From: a virus
Length of the DNA: 24,643 nucleotides
Direction: 5' to 3' (one strand)
IMG/VR virus record: IMGVR_UViG_3300021092_000200
Span: 1-24,643 of that record
Made by a program: the position numbers and the translations under genes. The first letter of the stretch is position 1, and each line of letters begins with the position of its first letter. Under the pieces are notes generated by a model, which ran no database searches, had not been told where the DNA came from, and was given only the letters and a program-made list of their open reading frames with translations. Positions 14,094 through 22,086 of this stretch are shown here, one piece after another.

Positions 14094-17000
14094 TTAATCA
14101 TTATCTGCGCGGTTCGTACTACGACTACGAACTCTCAAATTTCCAGGAGAATTGTCTCGAGGATCACCGTTTTTGTGATCTACGTCTTTCCCGTCTCCTT
14201 TGCGAACAAGACCTTTTCTTTCTGCCCATCTACGGGCCATATTTCGTTTGCTTCTATTTTTTCGTTGATCAGGTTTACTGTGGTAGTTGTCGTATTCACC
14301 ACGATAATTTCTTTTTTTATTTTCTTCAAGAAATGATTTTGCTAATACAGAATACATTTCAGATACAACTAAAGGAACTTGATGATATTTTCCATTAACG
14401 TAAATTGAATTAAATCTACCGTCTTCCTGATCTGGGATATACTTTGTTATGTCTATCGGATCCATTCGAATAGTATCAATCGAAACGTCAAATATTTGCA
14501 TTAGTTTAAATATATCAGTTCCAGCGTATTCAAATTGAATCTTATCTATTCGTTCCTGATACTCCATCATAGTTTTAATATAGTTTTCTCTTTCTATGTT
14601 CAGTTTATCTGGGTTGTCCGCATTAAACTCTAAAAGCATTCGTAGTAGAGAATTATGAGAAAATCTTACAACTAAATTTTCGTTTGCATTTTCTGCCTGA
14701 GCGGCAAGAGCTAGCCAATTAGCTCTTAAAATAGGAGAAGCTTCAAGTATTAATTTTTTATCTTCTTCGGAAAGACCAGGATTCTGTTCAATGAAGGCCT
14801 GACTTTTTTTACGATGTAGCATATCCTGTCTGTATTCATCTACTTGATTTGGTTTAATGTCTTCCTCGTCTATTCTCTTTTTCAATTCTTCTTCATCAGC
14901 ATCCTCCCAATTTATTTCTACGTCTTCAACTTTTTTATAAAAGTCGGACACTTTTTCATAAAATTCTGTTTTTGTTTTAGCTATCAGTTTATTTAGTTCT
15001 CTCTCAGACAAATTAGGATTCGCTGTCACTGCATTAGAAACTGCCTCAGCTTCTAGCTGAGCATAACGTTCTTTGTTTTGACTTTCTAATGCTGTATTAA
15101 CGGAGGCACTTTTCAATCGTAAATATATTCGAACGTCTGGTGCTACTTTTTCGACTAATTCATCATTTATTTCTGTGAATTCGACTTGCGTTCCATCAGG
15201 TGAAATAGTTAAAAGATGGGTTGCAATTCCTCCTGCTGATGTAGGATCGTTTGGATCAAATTTATGCTCTCCTGTCCATGAATTTCTAATAATAATTTTT
15301 TTCACTTCAGGATGGTTTACTATTTTATCAAGCATTGACTTCAATTCATTTACATGCTCGGTAAATCTTTGAGAAGAAATAATTCCGGAGATTTCTGCAC
15401 TTTGTTCTAACGTTCCTCGTGTTATTATTCTGTTTAACTCTTTTGTTTTTTCCAGAAACGTTCTTATTATTAATTTCGTTTCTTCTGGAACTGCTTCAGA
15501 TTCTAATGCTTTTTGAAATAATACGGTTGCATCCCCAGACTCACTTAAAGCACCAGACATTGTCTGTGCCTCTCCTGTTTTTTGACTAACTTTAACTATT
15601 CCAGACTGCATTTCTGCCAATTTTTGGATATTCTCGGAAGTCTTTTTTTTCTTCTTTAGTAAGTCTCCATACTCTTTTTGCCATTTTTGTAATGCTTTAA
15701 TTATTTGTTCTGGAGTCATTTTGCCATCAGGATTTATTTTTTCCATTGGAATAAATAATAAATCTGGTTTTCCTGTTCCGTCTACTCCGTCTGCTGTTGT
15801 TTTATATCGCTGAGTTCCTACAGCAACAGAATAATAACTTCCTAGAGGTCTATCGCTATTGTTAATTTTCTTTTGATTTATTCTGCTAGCTGCCTCAAAT
15901 GCTATTCCAAATGCAGCATCCTTATCGAGTGCTATTTCTATTTCCTTCTCGGCCAATCCGTATTTTTTTAATTCATTGGTTATATAAGTTAGAGCTTGTT
16001 GTTGTTCTAGAGTTACCTCTGCTCCTACTTTGCCTGATCTGTATGCCAGTTGTGCATCAGGTAAGCTTGTTTGAAATTTTTCTAATTGCTCTGGATATTC
16101 TATGACTGACATATTGGTAGCTGTTACATTAAACCTTTCGGTGGCCCCGGCCGGCGCCCGTTCACCTGTTGGAGGAGGAGGAGAAGGAGGAGCTACTGCA
16201 CCTGCACCCGCACCTGGATCTGGTCCTGATTTGTCTGTCATGTTATTTTCCCTTTTGGTTTCCTTACACTTAACACCTGCTTTTATAGACGTGCCTGTCT
16301 GTACGAAATTGTTTTCTTCTTCATTGAGTTTGCATAATCTTTGTGCTTCTTGTGGAGATTTTAATTTTTTTACTTCTATATGATATCCTTTTTTAACACT
16401 GTCTACATCTACTAGTTTAGTTTTACCTTTTACATCTTTGACTATTCGTGCTCGGTTTATAAATCTAGCAGGATCTTCTTCATTTCTTCGATCAAATCTT
16501 CGTTTTCGTTCTCTATTGGACTCTCGTTCTTCTTGTTCAGTTTGTTTTTCTATAAGATATTTATCAAAATAATTTGCATTTTCTCTCATAGCAAGTCTTC
16601 TCAATCTTCGAGACTCTTGTGCAGGCATTTTTTGAATTCGTTGTTTTATCATTCGATTCAACATAGGTTTTCGTTTTGATATGATTGAATCTATTCTGGA
16701 TCGTGTTGTCAAACTTAAACTAGACCAAGGTTTTCCTCCAGTCAATCTCTTTCTCATTTCATTTTTAACTTGATTATATGCTCTTTTGGCCAATTGAGTT
16801 TTATTTTTTCTTAATCTTTCTCTGATGGCTCTTTTTCTTGCACGAATTCTAGAAGTTCGTTTTGCAGCTCTTCTCATTTTAATTCTAGATGCACTAGATA
16901 CTACTTCAAATAAAGATTCTGGAGAATTTTTGCAAAAATCAAAAAATTCTGATAAAGAAAACCAAGAAGAATCTTGCGTTTCTTCACATTCTGGTAAATT

Positions 17001-17141
17001 TTCTCTGATTTCTTCGTATAATGTTTGGAAATCTGATATTTTTTCTAAATTTAAACCCTCTAATAAAGAAAAAACACAAAAGGCAGCAAAATTTCCAGAT
17101 TCTGCTGCCTCTACTAGTAAATTAGATTCGCTAATTTCCAT
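14094..17141 (-). CDS. Large basic virion-type protein with C-terminal HNH motif
   Basis: 1015 residues. The N-terminus has a textbook cleavage pattern LLVE|AAESG (E11). Residues about 85-230 are strongly basic and helical (MRRAAKRTSRIRARKRAIRE), a pattern I associate with marine T4-like structural proteins. A Pro/Gly/Ala linker covers about 305-335. The long middle is helical and charged, with a segment near NSWTGEHKFDPND followed by hydrophobic strands, recalling phage virion proteins of unknown role. The last 31 residues hold an HNH-type motif: D988-H989, N997, N1001-L, N1010 (VDHKNGDPRDNSPGNLRV). An internal ATG at codon 301 (16241) follows an AAGGGA site and may be a second start or a fusion seam. 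Late promoter at 17149-17156, seven bases before the ATG. Confidence 0.75.
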   Translation of the reverse strand: MEISESNLLVEAAESGNFAAFCVFSLLEGLNLEKISDFQTLYEEIRENLPECEETQDSSWFSLSEFFDFCKNSPESLFEVVSSASRIKMRRAAKRTSRIRARKRAIRERLRKNKTQLAKRAYNQVKNEMRKRLTGGKPWSSLSLTTRSRIDSIISKRKPMLNRMIKQRIQKMPAQESRRLRRLAMRENANYFDKYLIEKQTEQEERESNRERKRRFDRRNEEDPARFINRARIVKDVKGKTKLVDVDSVKKGYHIEVKKLKSPQEAQRLCKLNEEENNFVQTGTSIKAGVKCKETKRENNMTDKSGPDPGAGAGAVAPPSPPPPTGERAPAGATERFNVTATNMSVIEYPEQLEKFQTSLPDAQLAYRSGKVGAEVTLEQQQALTYITNELKKYGLAEKEIEIALDKDAAFGIAFEAASRINQKKINNSDRPLGSYYSVAVGTQRYKTTADGVDGTGKPDLLFIPMEKINPDGKMTPEQIIKALQKWQKEYGDLLKKKKKTSENIQKLAEMQSGIVKVSQKTGEAQTMSGALSESGDATVLFQKALESEAVPEETKLIIRTFLEKTKELNRIITRGTLEQSAEISGIISSQRFTEHVNELKSMLDKIVNHPEVKKIIIRNSWTGEHKFDPNDPTSAGGIATHLLTISPDGTQVEFTEINDELVEKVAPDVRIYLRLKSASVNTALESQNKERYAQLEAEAVSNAVTANPNLSERELNKLIAKTKTEFYEKVSDFYKKVEDVEINWEDADEEELKKRIDEEDIKPNQVDEYRQDMLHRKKSQAFIEQNPGLSEEDKKLILEASPILRANWLALAAQAENANENLVVRFSHNSLLRMLLEFNADNPDKLNIERENYIKTMMEYQERIDKIQFEYAGTDIFKLMQIFDVSIDTIRMDPIDITKYIPDQEDGRFNSIYVNGKYHQVPLVVSEMYSVLAKSFLEENKKRNYRGEYDNYHSKPDQRKNRSKRNMARRWAERKGLVRKGDGKDVDHKNGDPRDNSPGNLRVRSRSTNRADND

Positions 17142-17148
17142 GCCGTTA

Positions 17149-17156
17149 TATTTATA
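17149..17156 (-). promoter_or_regulatory. Late promoter before the 1015-residue protein
   Basis: Perfect TATAAATA on the minus strand with seven bases (taacggc) before the ATG at 17141; no ribosome site fits between them. Confidence 0.7.
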
Positions 17157-17167
17157 ATAATATTTTT

Positions 17168-17635
17168 TTAGATTTCTTGAGTATCAGACTCGTTTTCTTC
17201 ATTTTTTTCGTTTTCTTGTGGGTTTACAGAATCTGGATCATTTAGTGTTTCTTTTTCTTGATCTTCTGTTATAGAATCAATAGATACAGATTCTTCTGGA
17301 ACAAGTCGATATCCTTTATACGACTTTCTTTTTCCAGACAATACTTCACGGAACGCGCCTCGGGACATTTTATTGTCTCTACAGTATTTTAGGATGTTTT
17401 CTATAACTACTATTTCTCCTGCACCGTTTAACATCCGAATAGTTCTTCCTTTCGGTACAGGCGGTTGAGATTTAATCTTACTGTTCCAAATATAATACAG
17501 ACCTTTTTTGTCAAAGCGACCACCGAATCGTTCTAAAAATATAGTACGATACGTTTTTGACTTGGAATTGTCGTTACACAACAACCAAGTCGGACTGAAT
17601 TTTTTGTTAATGTCTTTTTTAAACAACGGCCGCAT
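17168..17635 (-). CDS. Phage protein with NUMOD-like DNA-binding segment
   Basis: 155 residues from the ATG at 17635. A longer frame opens with TTG at 17680, but this would overlap the upstream gene by 62 bases; the ATG overlaps by 17. The N-terminal part (about 1-65) has KDINKKFSPTWLLCNDN and LERFGGRFDKKGLYYIW and is not recognised. Then come a GAGEIVVIENILKYCRDN strand-helix and MSRGAFREVLSGKRKSYKGYRL, the helix-turn-helix and GKRKxxKGYR signature of NUMOD/IENR-type modules found beside homing endonucleases and alone in phages. No nuclease motif is visible. The tail is acidic and probably disordered (about 115-155). It probably binds DNA; its role is unknown. Confidence 0.6.
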   Translation of the reverse strand: MRPLFKKDINKKFSPTWLLCNDNSKSKTYRTIFLERFGGRFDKKGLYYIWNSKIKSQPPVPKGRTIRMLNGAGEIVVIENILKYCRDNKMSRGAFREVLSGKRKSYKGYRLVPEESVSIDSITEDQEKETLNDPDSVNPQENEKNEENESDTQEI

Positions 17636-18272
17636 TGTATTTCTGATATATTTGTATGGCACGACGCAATGGTTTAACAAAATCTATGACATTTTCTTCA
17701 AAAACTTGACAAGTTCCTCGTTCAGATCCCATTATAACACATATTTTTTTGCATTTTTCACCTGTAAGATCTTGCCACATCAGGGCATATGCAGCCGCTT
17801 GCATGAAATAATTTTCAATATCTTCTTTAATTTTAGGTTTGGTGCTGCCCTTAAAGTCTATTACAGTTAATTGTTTGTTGTATTCTGCAATACAGTCTAC
17901 TCTTCCTGCCAGACCGACAGTTTTGCTCCAAAGAGGACACTCCAGTGCGTGAATATTGTTTATTTTATCTATTTTAGATTTCATTAATCGAAATAATTGA
18001 TGTTCTGTTTCGGTTTCTCCTACTTCAATCTGTTCGTTTTTCAGATACGACTCGATTAAATTGTGTAGTTTTGTTCCTCGATCACATACTCGCTGAGATT
18101 CTTCTGGATTTTCTTCTCGCCAACGAGCAAAATGTTTTTGTTTTTGCCAACCTGTAACGGTGGTAACAGAAGGAAATATTCCTGCTGTAGTTTTATAGTG
18201 TCTTTTTCCAGAAACGTCAACTGTTTCTAGAGAAACAGGTTCTAGTATTTTAACGTGTTTAAAATTTCCCAT
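17619..18272 (-). CDS. PD-(D/E)XK exonuclease (Cas4/RecB/MGME1-like)
   Basis: 217 residues with the ordered motifs of the Cas4/RecB-type nuclease fold: GTKLHNLIESYL around H70, GLAGRVDCIAEYN with D126, VIDFKGS with D139 and K141, and QAAAYAL with Q158. These supply metal ligands and the catalytic Lys. An N-terminal PSVTTVTGWQ segment, where substrate DNA is bound in the MGME1 family, is also present. Likely a single-strand-specific DNA exonuclease used in phage recombination or replication. It lies among virion-type genes but has no tag or membrane segment. The ribosome site before the ATG at 18272 is weak. Confidence 0.85.
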   Translation of the reverse strand: MGNFKHVKILEPVSLETVDVSGKRHYKTTAGIFPSVTTVTGWQKQKHFARWREENPEESQRVCDRGTKLHNLIESYLKNEQIEVGETETEHQLFRLMKSKIDKINNIHALECPLWSKTVGLAGRVDCIAEYNKQLTVIDFKGSTKPKIKEDIENYFMQAAAYALMWQDLTGEKCKKICVIMGSERGTCQVFEENVIDFVKPLRRAIQIYQKYNAAVV

Positions 18273-18306
18273 AGCAAAAATAATATACTTCTTTCTTTAA
18301 AGAATG

Positions 18307-19458
18307 TTATAGGGCGATAGGAAGCGAAGCAAAGGCTTGAAGAGCTGCTTGAGTTGGATATTTAATCTCCTGCCCAACAAGTTCTGCAGGACTATAGAAT
18401 CCAGGTGCTGGTCGAATATGCATTTTAGTGCTCCATGATGATGGTCCGAAAGGATTAATCGTTCGTCCACCTGATCCCATGAACATTCGTCGTAACACAG
18501 AATCATCGTAATTAGGATTGTCTTCGGAATTTAGACCAATCAGGCCTTGTGGACGGAGCAAGTTTACTAAATTAGGATATCCAACTACTCGACCAGCTCT
18601 TTTAGCTTTTTCCAAGCCTCCTGGTATAAGGTCAAGATTTCCCAGTTGTTTGTCGGTCTTAATTACGCCTCCACGTGCGGCCACGTATTTATTTATTCGA
18701 TCAATATCAATAAGTTCGTCACTGCCGGTTACCTGCCTCTTAATACCTCCTGTTCCTCTCGCCCACAAATTTCCCTGCTGTTTAGCGGTCTTTGCAGCAT
18801 TCACTGCCGCTAGTCCGGGATCCGTCTTGGCCAAATACGGGTATTGAGAGTCTGGTTGATATCCCGCAAGTTCATCACTGATCCTCTTTCGTTCTGCTTT
18901 CAGTGCATCTCTTTGGGAGTGATAGTTTTGCACCCCTCCGGGGGTTTGGGCGTTAAGGTTTTTCAAATCCGCTAAATCTTGTGTAACTTTCTTTTCTTGG
19001 GCCAATGCAGTTGATTTCATGCTCCCGAGCTCGTTTCTGAATTTTACGATTTTGTTAATTTGTGTATCTAGATTTTGGGCAGCCTTCGCAGCCGGATTTG
19101 CGACAAACTTGCCGAGCCCAAAGCCAATCGCCGCGTCAGTGAATAAGCGAGGTGCGGGTGCGACTTCACCGCTCATTGGATTGAACATTTTATTCACACC
19201 ACGAGCTGCAGCGATCCCACCGCCAGCTAGTCCAACCCCTCGCGAAAGGGCCAATAATCCTGCGCCTACAGGTTGAAGTCCTGGAACAAACATAAGTGCT
19301 CCTCCAGCGAGTCCACTGCCCAACGCAGTCATATCAGCCATACTTTGCAATCCGCCCAAAAATGTAGTTTCAGCTTGCTCTAATAATAAATTTTTGATCA
19401 ATACTTGATTATGAGTTTTTACAGACTCTACTATTTGTTTTCTATTTTTTGTAGTCAT
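18307..19458 (-). CDS. Tagged glycine-zipper protein, possible membrane-active cargo
   Basis: 383 residues. The N-terminus MTTKNRKQIVESVK has [LI]-x-E sites at IVE 9-11 and LLE 25-27. Residues 38-85 are hydrophobic and glycine-rich (LGSGLAGGALMFVPG, then GVGLAGGGIAAARG), a glycine-zipper pattern like that of the 579-residue protein. A second Gly/Ala stretch (AAIGFGLGKFVANPAAKAA) is followed by a coiled-coil-like charged region (about 130-200), then a mixed domain. Base composition is GC-richer than the neighbours: 36 of 60 bases at 19081-19140 are G+C. Unknown function; capsid cargo that interacts with membranes on ejection is one reading. Confidence 0.65.
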   Translation of the reverse strand: MTTKNRKQIVESVKTHNQVLIKNLLLEQAETTFLGGLQSMADMTALGSGLAGGALMFVPGLQPVGAGLLALSRGVGLAGGGIAAARGVNKMFNPMSGEVAPAPRLFTDAAIGFGLGKFVANPAAKAAQNLDTQINKIVKFRNELGSMKSTALAQEKKVTQDLADLKNLNAQTPGGVQNYHSQRDALKAERKRISDELAGYQPDSQYPYLAKTDPGLAAVNAAKTAKQQGNLWARGTGGIKRQVTGSDELIDIDRINKYVAARGGVIKTDKQLGNLDLIPGGLEKAKRAGRVVGYPNLVNLLRPQGLIGLNSEDNPNYDDSVLRRMFMGSGGRTINPFGPSSWSTKMHIRPAPGFYSPAELVGQEIKYPTQAALQAFASLPIAL

Positions 19459-19462
19459 TAAA

Positions 19463-19756
19463 TTATCCTAAATATCGTCTTGATGTTCTAGACGATGCTT
19501 TATCTAATGTTTCGTGTGTGCGTTTTGGAAGTCCTCGTTTCATCTTATTCATCAACCTTCCCCAATCTCCTTTTGTTTTTTTGTTAGGAGTCATTGTAGA
19601 ATCGCTGAATATTTCTACCAGCGCGGGAACAGATTTAACTTCAGTCTTTCCGCACCGAACACAAGAATTAGTCTCTGGATTTTTTCTTTCAGATATAGAT
19701 AAAAATTCTTCAAATCCATGACCGCACGATTCACATAAAAAACAATAAGTGGGCAT
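19463..19756 (-). CDS. FmdB-type zinc-ribbon protein
   Basis: 97 residues. Begins MPTYCFLCESCGHGFE, the usual start of FmdB-family regulatory zinc ribbons (MPTYxYxCxxCGHxFE). The four probable zinc ligands are C8/C11 and C32/C35 (CVRCG). After the ribbon, about 55 residues are basic and helical (WGRLMNKMKRGLPKRTHE, RTSRRYLG). FmdB-like ribbons occur in marine T4-like phages without a proven role; the family may bind nucleic acid. An AGGAAT ribosome site precedes the ATG. Four bases separate its stop from the next gene. Confidence 0.8.
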   Translation of the reverse strand: MPTYCFLCESCGHGFEEFLSISERKNPETNSCVRCGKTEVKSVPALVEIFSDSTMTPNKKTKGDWGRLMNKMKRGLPKRTHETLDKASSRTSRRYLG

Positions 19757-19769
19757 ATATTCCTATTCT

Positions 19770-19961
19770 TTATTCTTGGGGTCTTTTAGGATCTACAGTT
19801 CTTGCTCTTGCGTCTTGTTCTGGTTGTTTAGGTCCTGGAACGTAGCGCGCAGGAGCCTGTTCGATTCTGGCGTTTCCTGGTATATTACCAGATGCTTGTT
19901 GTCTATTTCTTACCACGTTCCCTGTTGTTGGGCGTCTTCTTGAATCTCTGTAATCTGGCAT
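19770..19961 (-). CDS. Small disordered basic protein
   Basis: 63 residues, unrecognised, rich in Arg, Pro, Gln and Gly (DYRDSRRRPTTGN, later PARYVPGPKQPEQDARAR), with no hydrophobic core and so probably disordered. It is likely real: a perfect late promoter lies at 19979-19986, an AAAAGGAG ribosome site sits between promoter and ATG, and it fills the space between two genes on the same strand. It could be a small nucleic-acid-binding or packaged protein. Confidence 0.6.
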   Translation of the reverse strand: MPDYRDSRRRPTTGNVVRNRQQASGNIPGNARIEQAPARYVPGPKQPEQDARARTVDPKRPQE

Positions 19962-19978
19962 ATTACTTTTCTCCTTTT

Positions 19979-19986
19979 TATTTATA
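19979..19986 (-). promoter_or_regulatory. Late promoter before the 63-residue gene
   Basis: Perfect TATAAATA, 17 bases before the ATG at 19961, with ribosome site AAAAGGAG in between. Confidence 0.75.
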
Positions 19987-19990
19987 AAAA

Positions 19991-20380
19991 TTAATCCTTT
20001 AACGATTTTAAATATATTTTAGACTGTTTTTTTCTGACTTGAATATTTACTGGCAATTTCCATTCTTGAAGTATTTCGAGTGCTCGTTTTTCTGTCAATT
20101 TTTCGTCTAATATATAGTTTTTTCTAAATTTACGTCGTTTGACCCAGTATTCAAAATGAGCGTATTCGTGGGCCAAAGTATGTAACCAAACTGTTCTAGG
20201 AACTCCTGCAGCCACTTTAATCCTTCCTCTTTTTTTTCTCATTGGAACTTCAAAAAAGCCTTCAATGGTTTCGTCTTCATCGTCTTTAATACTTTTCCAA
20301 GGAGTAAATGATACCACAATATTATACTCTTTACAATGAGTTTTAACATGTTTAAGAAACTTTTTTAACCGTGTTACCAT
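19991..20380 (-). CDS. Small HExxH zinc metalloprotein (SprT/minigluzincin-like)
   Basis: 129 residues. The helix VWLHTLAHEYAHFEYW carries H71-E72-x-x-H75, the zinc-binding and catalytic motif of gluzincin-type metallopeptidases. A basic strand region (RKKRGRIKVAAGVP) comes before it, and the third ligand is probably the Glu in ILDEKLTEKRALEIL downstream, as in minimal HExxH proteins. The N-terminus is basic and helical. There is no signal peptide, so it acts in the cell or virion. A TTAGGAG ribosome site precedes the ATG, and a late promoter lies 49 bases upstream. The substrate is unknown. It is a possible protease acting on a virion or host protein, or an inactive fold relative. Confidence 0.7.
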   Translation of the reverse strand: MVTRLKKFLKHVKTHCKEYNIVVSFTPWKSIKDDEDETIEGFFEVPMRKKRGRIKVAAGVPRTVWLHTLAHEYAHFEYWVKRRKFRKNYILDEKLTEKRALEILQEWKLPVNIQVRKKQSKIYLKSLKD

Positions 20381-20429
20381 AGAGGATGCTCCTAAGATAA
20401 CATATCAAAGTTACTGTGTCAAGTTATTA

Positions 20430-20437
20430 TATTTATA
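20430..20437 (-). promoter_or_regulatory. Late promoter upstream of the HExxH gene
   Basis: Perfect TATAAATA on the minus strand in the spacer between 20380 and 20442, giving a leader of about 45 bases that includes a proper ribosome site. Confidence 0.7.
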
Positions 20438-20441
20438 TGAG

Positions 20442-20810
20442 TTACAGATTATTTCTTGTTAAATTTAATACTTTATTAATTTGCAATTCGCACTGGGCAT
20501 GTCGGGCCTGTCCGGGCCAATGAATATAATCTTTTTCTTTATTTTTTTGCAAATTTAACAGTAACGGTATAATGGCACGTTCTACTTCTAATAATCGGGC
20601 CTTTAACAGGGCATCGTATTGATTCTTTACTGCCAGGGCACCGTCACATGTGGCATTCATCTGAAGTATTTGATCTAGTTTTGATCGGATTTCTTCAATT
20701 TCTGGATTTTGTTCTTGAGTGTCTCCAGAATCTACTGCACTGAAACCAAAATCATTAGTTGAGGAAGAGTATTGTCTGATAATATCGTCTGGTATATTAG
20801 AATTAAACAT
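20442..20810 (-). CDS. Conserved T4-like phage protein of unknown function
   Basis: 122 residues. The N-terminal 40 are polar and acidic. The rest is helical: IEEIRSKLDQILQMNATCDGA, then KNQYDALLKARLLEVERAI, then KDYIHWPGQARHAQCELQINK. I associate this pattern with a small protein of marine T4-like phages that lies near structural genes, but no role is known to me. There is no tag or membrane helix. No late promoter or clear ribosome site lies in the 20-base AT-rich spacer before the ATG, so it is probably co-transcribed with the tail-tube-like gene. Confidence 0.7.
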   Translation of the reverse strand: MFNSNIPDDIIRQYSSSTNDFGFSAVDSGDTQEQNPEIEEIRSKLDQILQMNATCDGALAVKNQYDALLKARLLEVERAIIPLLLNLQKNKEKDYIHWPGQARHAQCELQINKVLNLTRNNL

Positions 20811-20830
20811 ATATTATATATTATATTTTT

Positions 20831-21403
20831 TTATTGAAAGGAATAATAATCGTATTTCCATTGAATATCAAATGTAGCATGTTGACTAGTTTCATTACTT
20901 AACTGCAATTCTCCAAGTAATGCCGGATAGGCGTTATGAAATATTATAGTTCTTTGCAGATTTGTTGAATCCCATGGAGTATTTTCTGCACCAAGATAAA
21001 TTACACTTAATTTTCCAGTATAACTCGTAAGATCAGTAAAATAAGAAATTTTACCGTCTTTGTCTATATTGTGAATTTTACTGATCCAATTTTCAACAAA
21101 TGTTCTATTAAACGAAGATTCAGTAGAATCTCTTATATCATAACATGTCATTAATAATGGCATAAATTCTCTAATTATTCCTACATTTATAAGAGATCCA
21201 AAATAAGGAAGTGAAACACTTTTTGTTTCACATGCTGGCACTTGCACTGAAATTGCCTGCCATTTCAATAATCCGGGAGTTCCTCCTCCACCTGGTGTTG
21301 GACCAGAATACATCACATCAAATCTATTTGATATATAAATTTTATTATGAGAATCAGTTCTGAGAAAACCTGAAATTGATGTTGGATCACGAGGTGTGGA
21401 CAC
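20831..21403 (-). CDS. Tail-tube-fold protein (T4 gp19/gp54-like)
   Basis: 190 residues. The pattern fits the tail-tube fold shared by T4 gp19 (tube) and gp54 (tube initiator on the baseplate): N-terminal strands (NKIYISNRFDVMYSG), a VQVPACETKSVSLPYFG loop, a long central part, and a C-terminal signature IIFHNAYPALLGELQLSNET followed by the strand TFDIQWKYDYY. The two roles cannot be told apart by eye. The start is GTG at 21403; the late promoter at 21408-21415 ends four bases before it, so the late transcript would have almost no leader. The next ATG in frame would remove the conserved first strands, which supports GTG. Confidence 0.7.
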   Translation of the reverse strand: MSTPRDPTSISGFLRTDSHNKIYISNRFDVMYSGPTPGGGGTPGLLKWQAISVQVPACETKSVSLPYFGSLINVGIIREFMPLLMTCYDIRDSTESSFNRTFVENWISKIHNIDKDGKISYFTDLTSYTGKLSVIYLGAENTPWDSTNLQRTIIFHNAYPALLGELQLSNETSQHATFDIQWKYDYYSFQ

Positions 21404-21407
21404 AGTA

Positions 21408-21415
21408 TATTTATA
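21408..21415 (-). promoter_or_regulatory. Late promoter abutting the tail-tube-like gene
   Basis: Perfect TATAAATA, four bases (tact) before the GTG start; no ribosome site can fit. Confidence 0.7.
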
Positions 21416-21474
21416 ATTATTTGAGAATATTTAAAATTTTATTTCAAAATTTGTATTATAGTTTTTGTGTCCCT

Positions 21475-22008
21475 TTATCCATACTTTGGATGAATTATTT
21501 TATATTGCCGTGACTTTTGTGGTTCTGATTTTGTTTTAGTAGATAATTCTTGTAATATTCCAACTAATGCGTGTCTGTGCATTCTTTCTGTTGGACTGTC
21601 TGGTTCAACTGGTTCAGGTGTCACAGAACTGATGTATTCTGTTGCAGCATTCTCAAATGCCTCGTCATCTGATCCTGGCTCAAGTAAACTGTGTTTTTTT
21701 ATTAAATTTATTCCAGTTATAAGCTGTGCAATATAATTTCTTCGATGTTCACCAGACAAATCAGACCAATCTGTTGGTGTGTGTTCTTCTCCTCGTTCTT
21801 CTGTCTCTATTTTATTATGATATTCGTGTGTGTGGTGAATTCTGCGGGCCATATTTTTCAAAGAATCTGAAGTAATTGGTTCATTTGTTGTTGGATGTCG
21901 TATTCCATCGGCTCGAAGATCTAATAAAACATCGGACAACGAATCTTCGATTGGAGAAGATTCGATTAACATTACGGTTTCTTTTAAAATTTGACGTAGT
22001 GTTTTCAT
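21475..22008 (-). CDS. Tagged virion-type protein of unknown function
   Basis: 177 residues. The tag MKTLRQILKETVMLIESS has E10 and E16 sites (LKE, LIE) at the same positions as the tag of the 629-residue neighbour. The body is helical and His-rich (MARRIHHTHEYHNK, then WSDLSGEHRRNYIAQLITGI) and ends with a basic C-terminus. The middle weakly recalls the first half of RyR-like phage domains, but the second half is absent, so this is not claimed. The late promoter at 22014-22021 ends five bases before the ATG. Confidence 0.7.
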   Translation of the reverse strand: MKTLRQILKETVMLIESSPIEDSLSDVLLDLRADGIRHPTTNEPITSDSLKNMARRIHHTHEYHNKIETEERGEEHTPTDWSDLSGEHRRNYIAQLITGINLIKKHSLLEPGSDDEAFENAATEYISSVTPEPVEPDSPTERMHRHALVGILQELSTKTKSEPQKSRQYKIIHPKYG

Positions 22009-22013
22009 ATTAG

Positions 22014-22021
22014 TATTTATA
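22014..22021 (-). promoter_or_regulatory. Late promoter abutting the 177-residue gene
   Basis: Perfect TATAAATA, five bases (ctaat) before the ATG at 22008. Upstream of it lies A7T7 (22023-22036). Confidence 0.7.
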
Positions 22022-22086
22022 TAAAAAAATTTTTTTGAACCCCGGGGAATCTTTCTAAGGGCCCATGAAATTATTTTACTAAAAAT

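Noticed and set aside
17636-17680. TTG start at 17680 for the NUMOD-like gene
   Set aside because: It would overlap the exonuclease gene by 62 bases; the ATG at 17635 gives a normal short overlap. Not fully excluded.
18297-18506. 69-residue minus-strand frame at the end of the 383-residue gene
   Set aside because: Out-of-frame shadow inside a longer gene on the same strand, with no ribosome site.
21475-22008. RyR-like domain in the 177-residue protein
   Set aside because: Only the first half of the pattern is vaguely similar and the conserved second half is absent.
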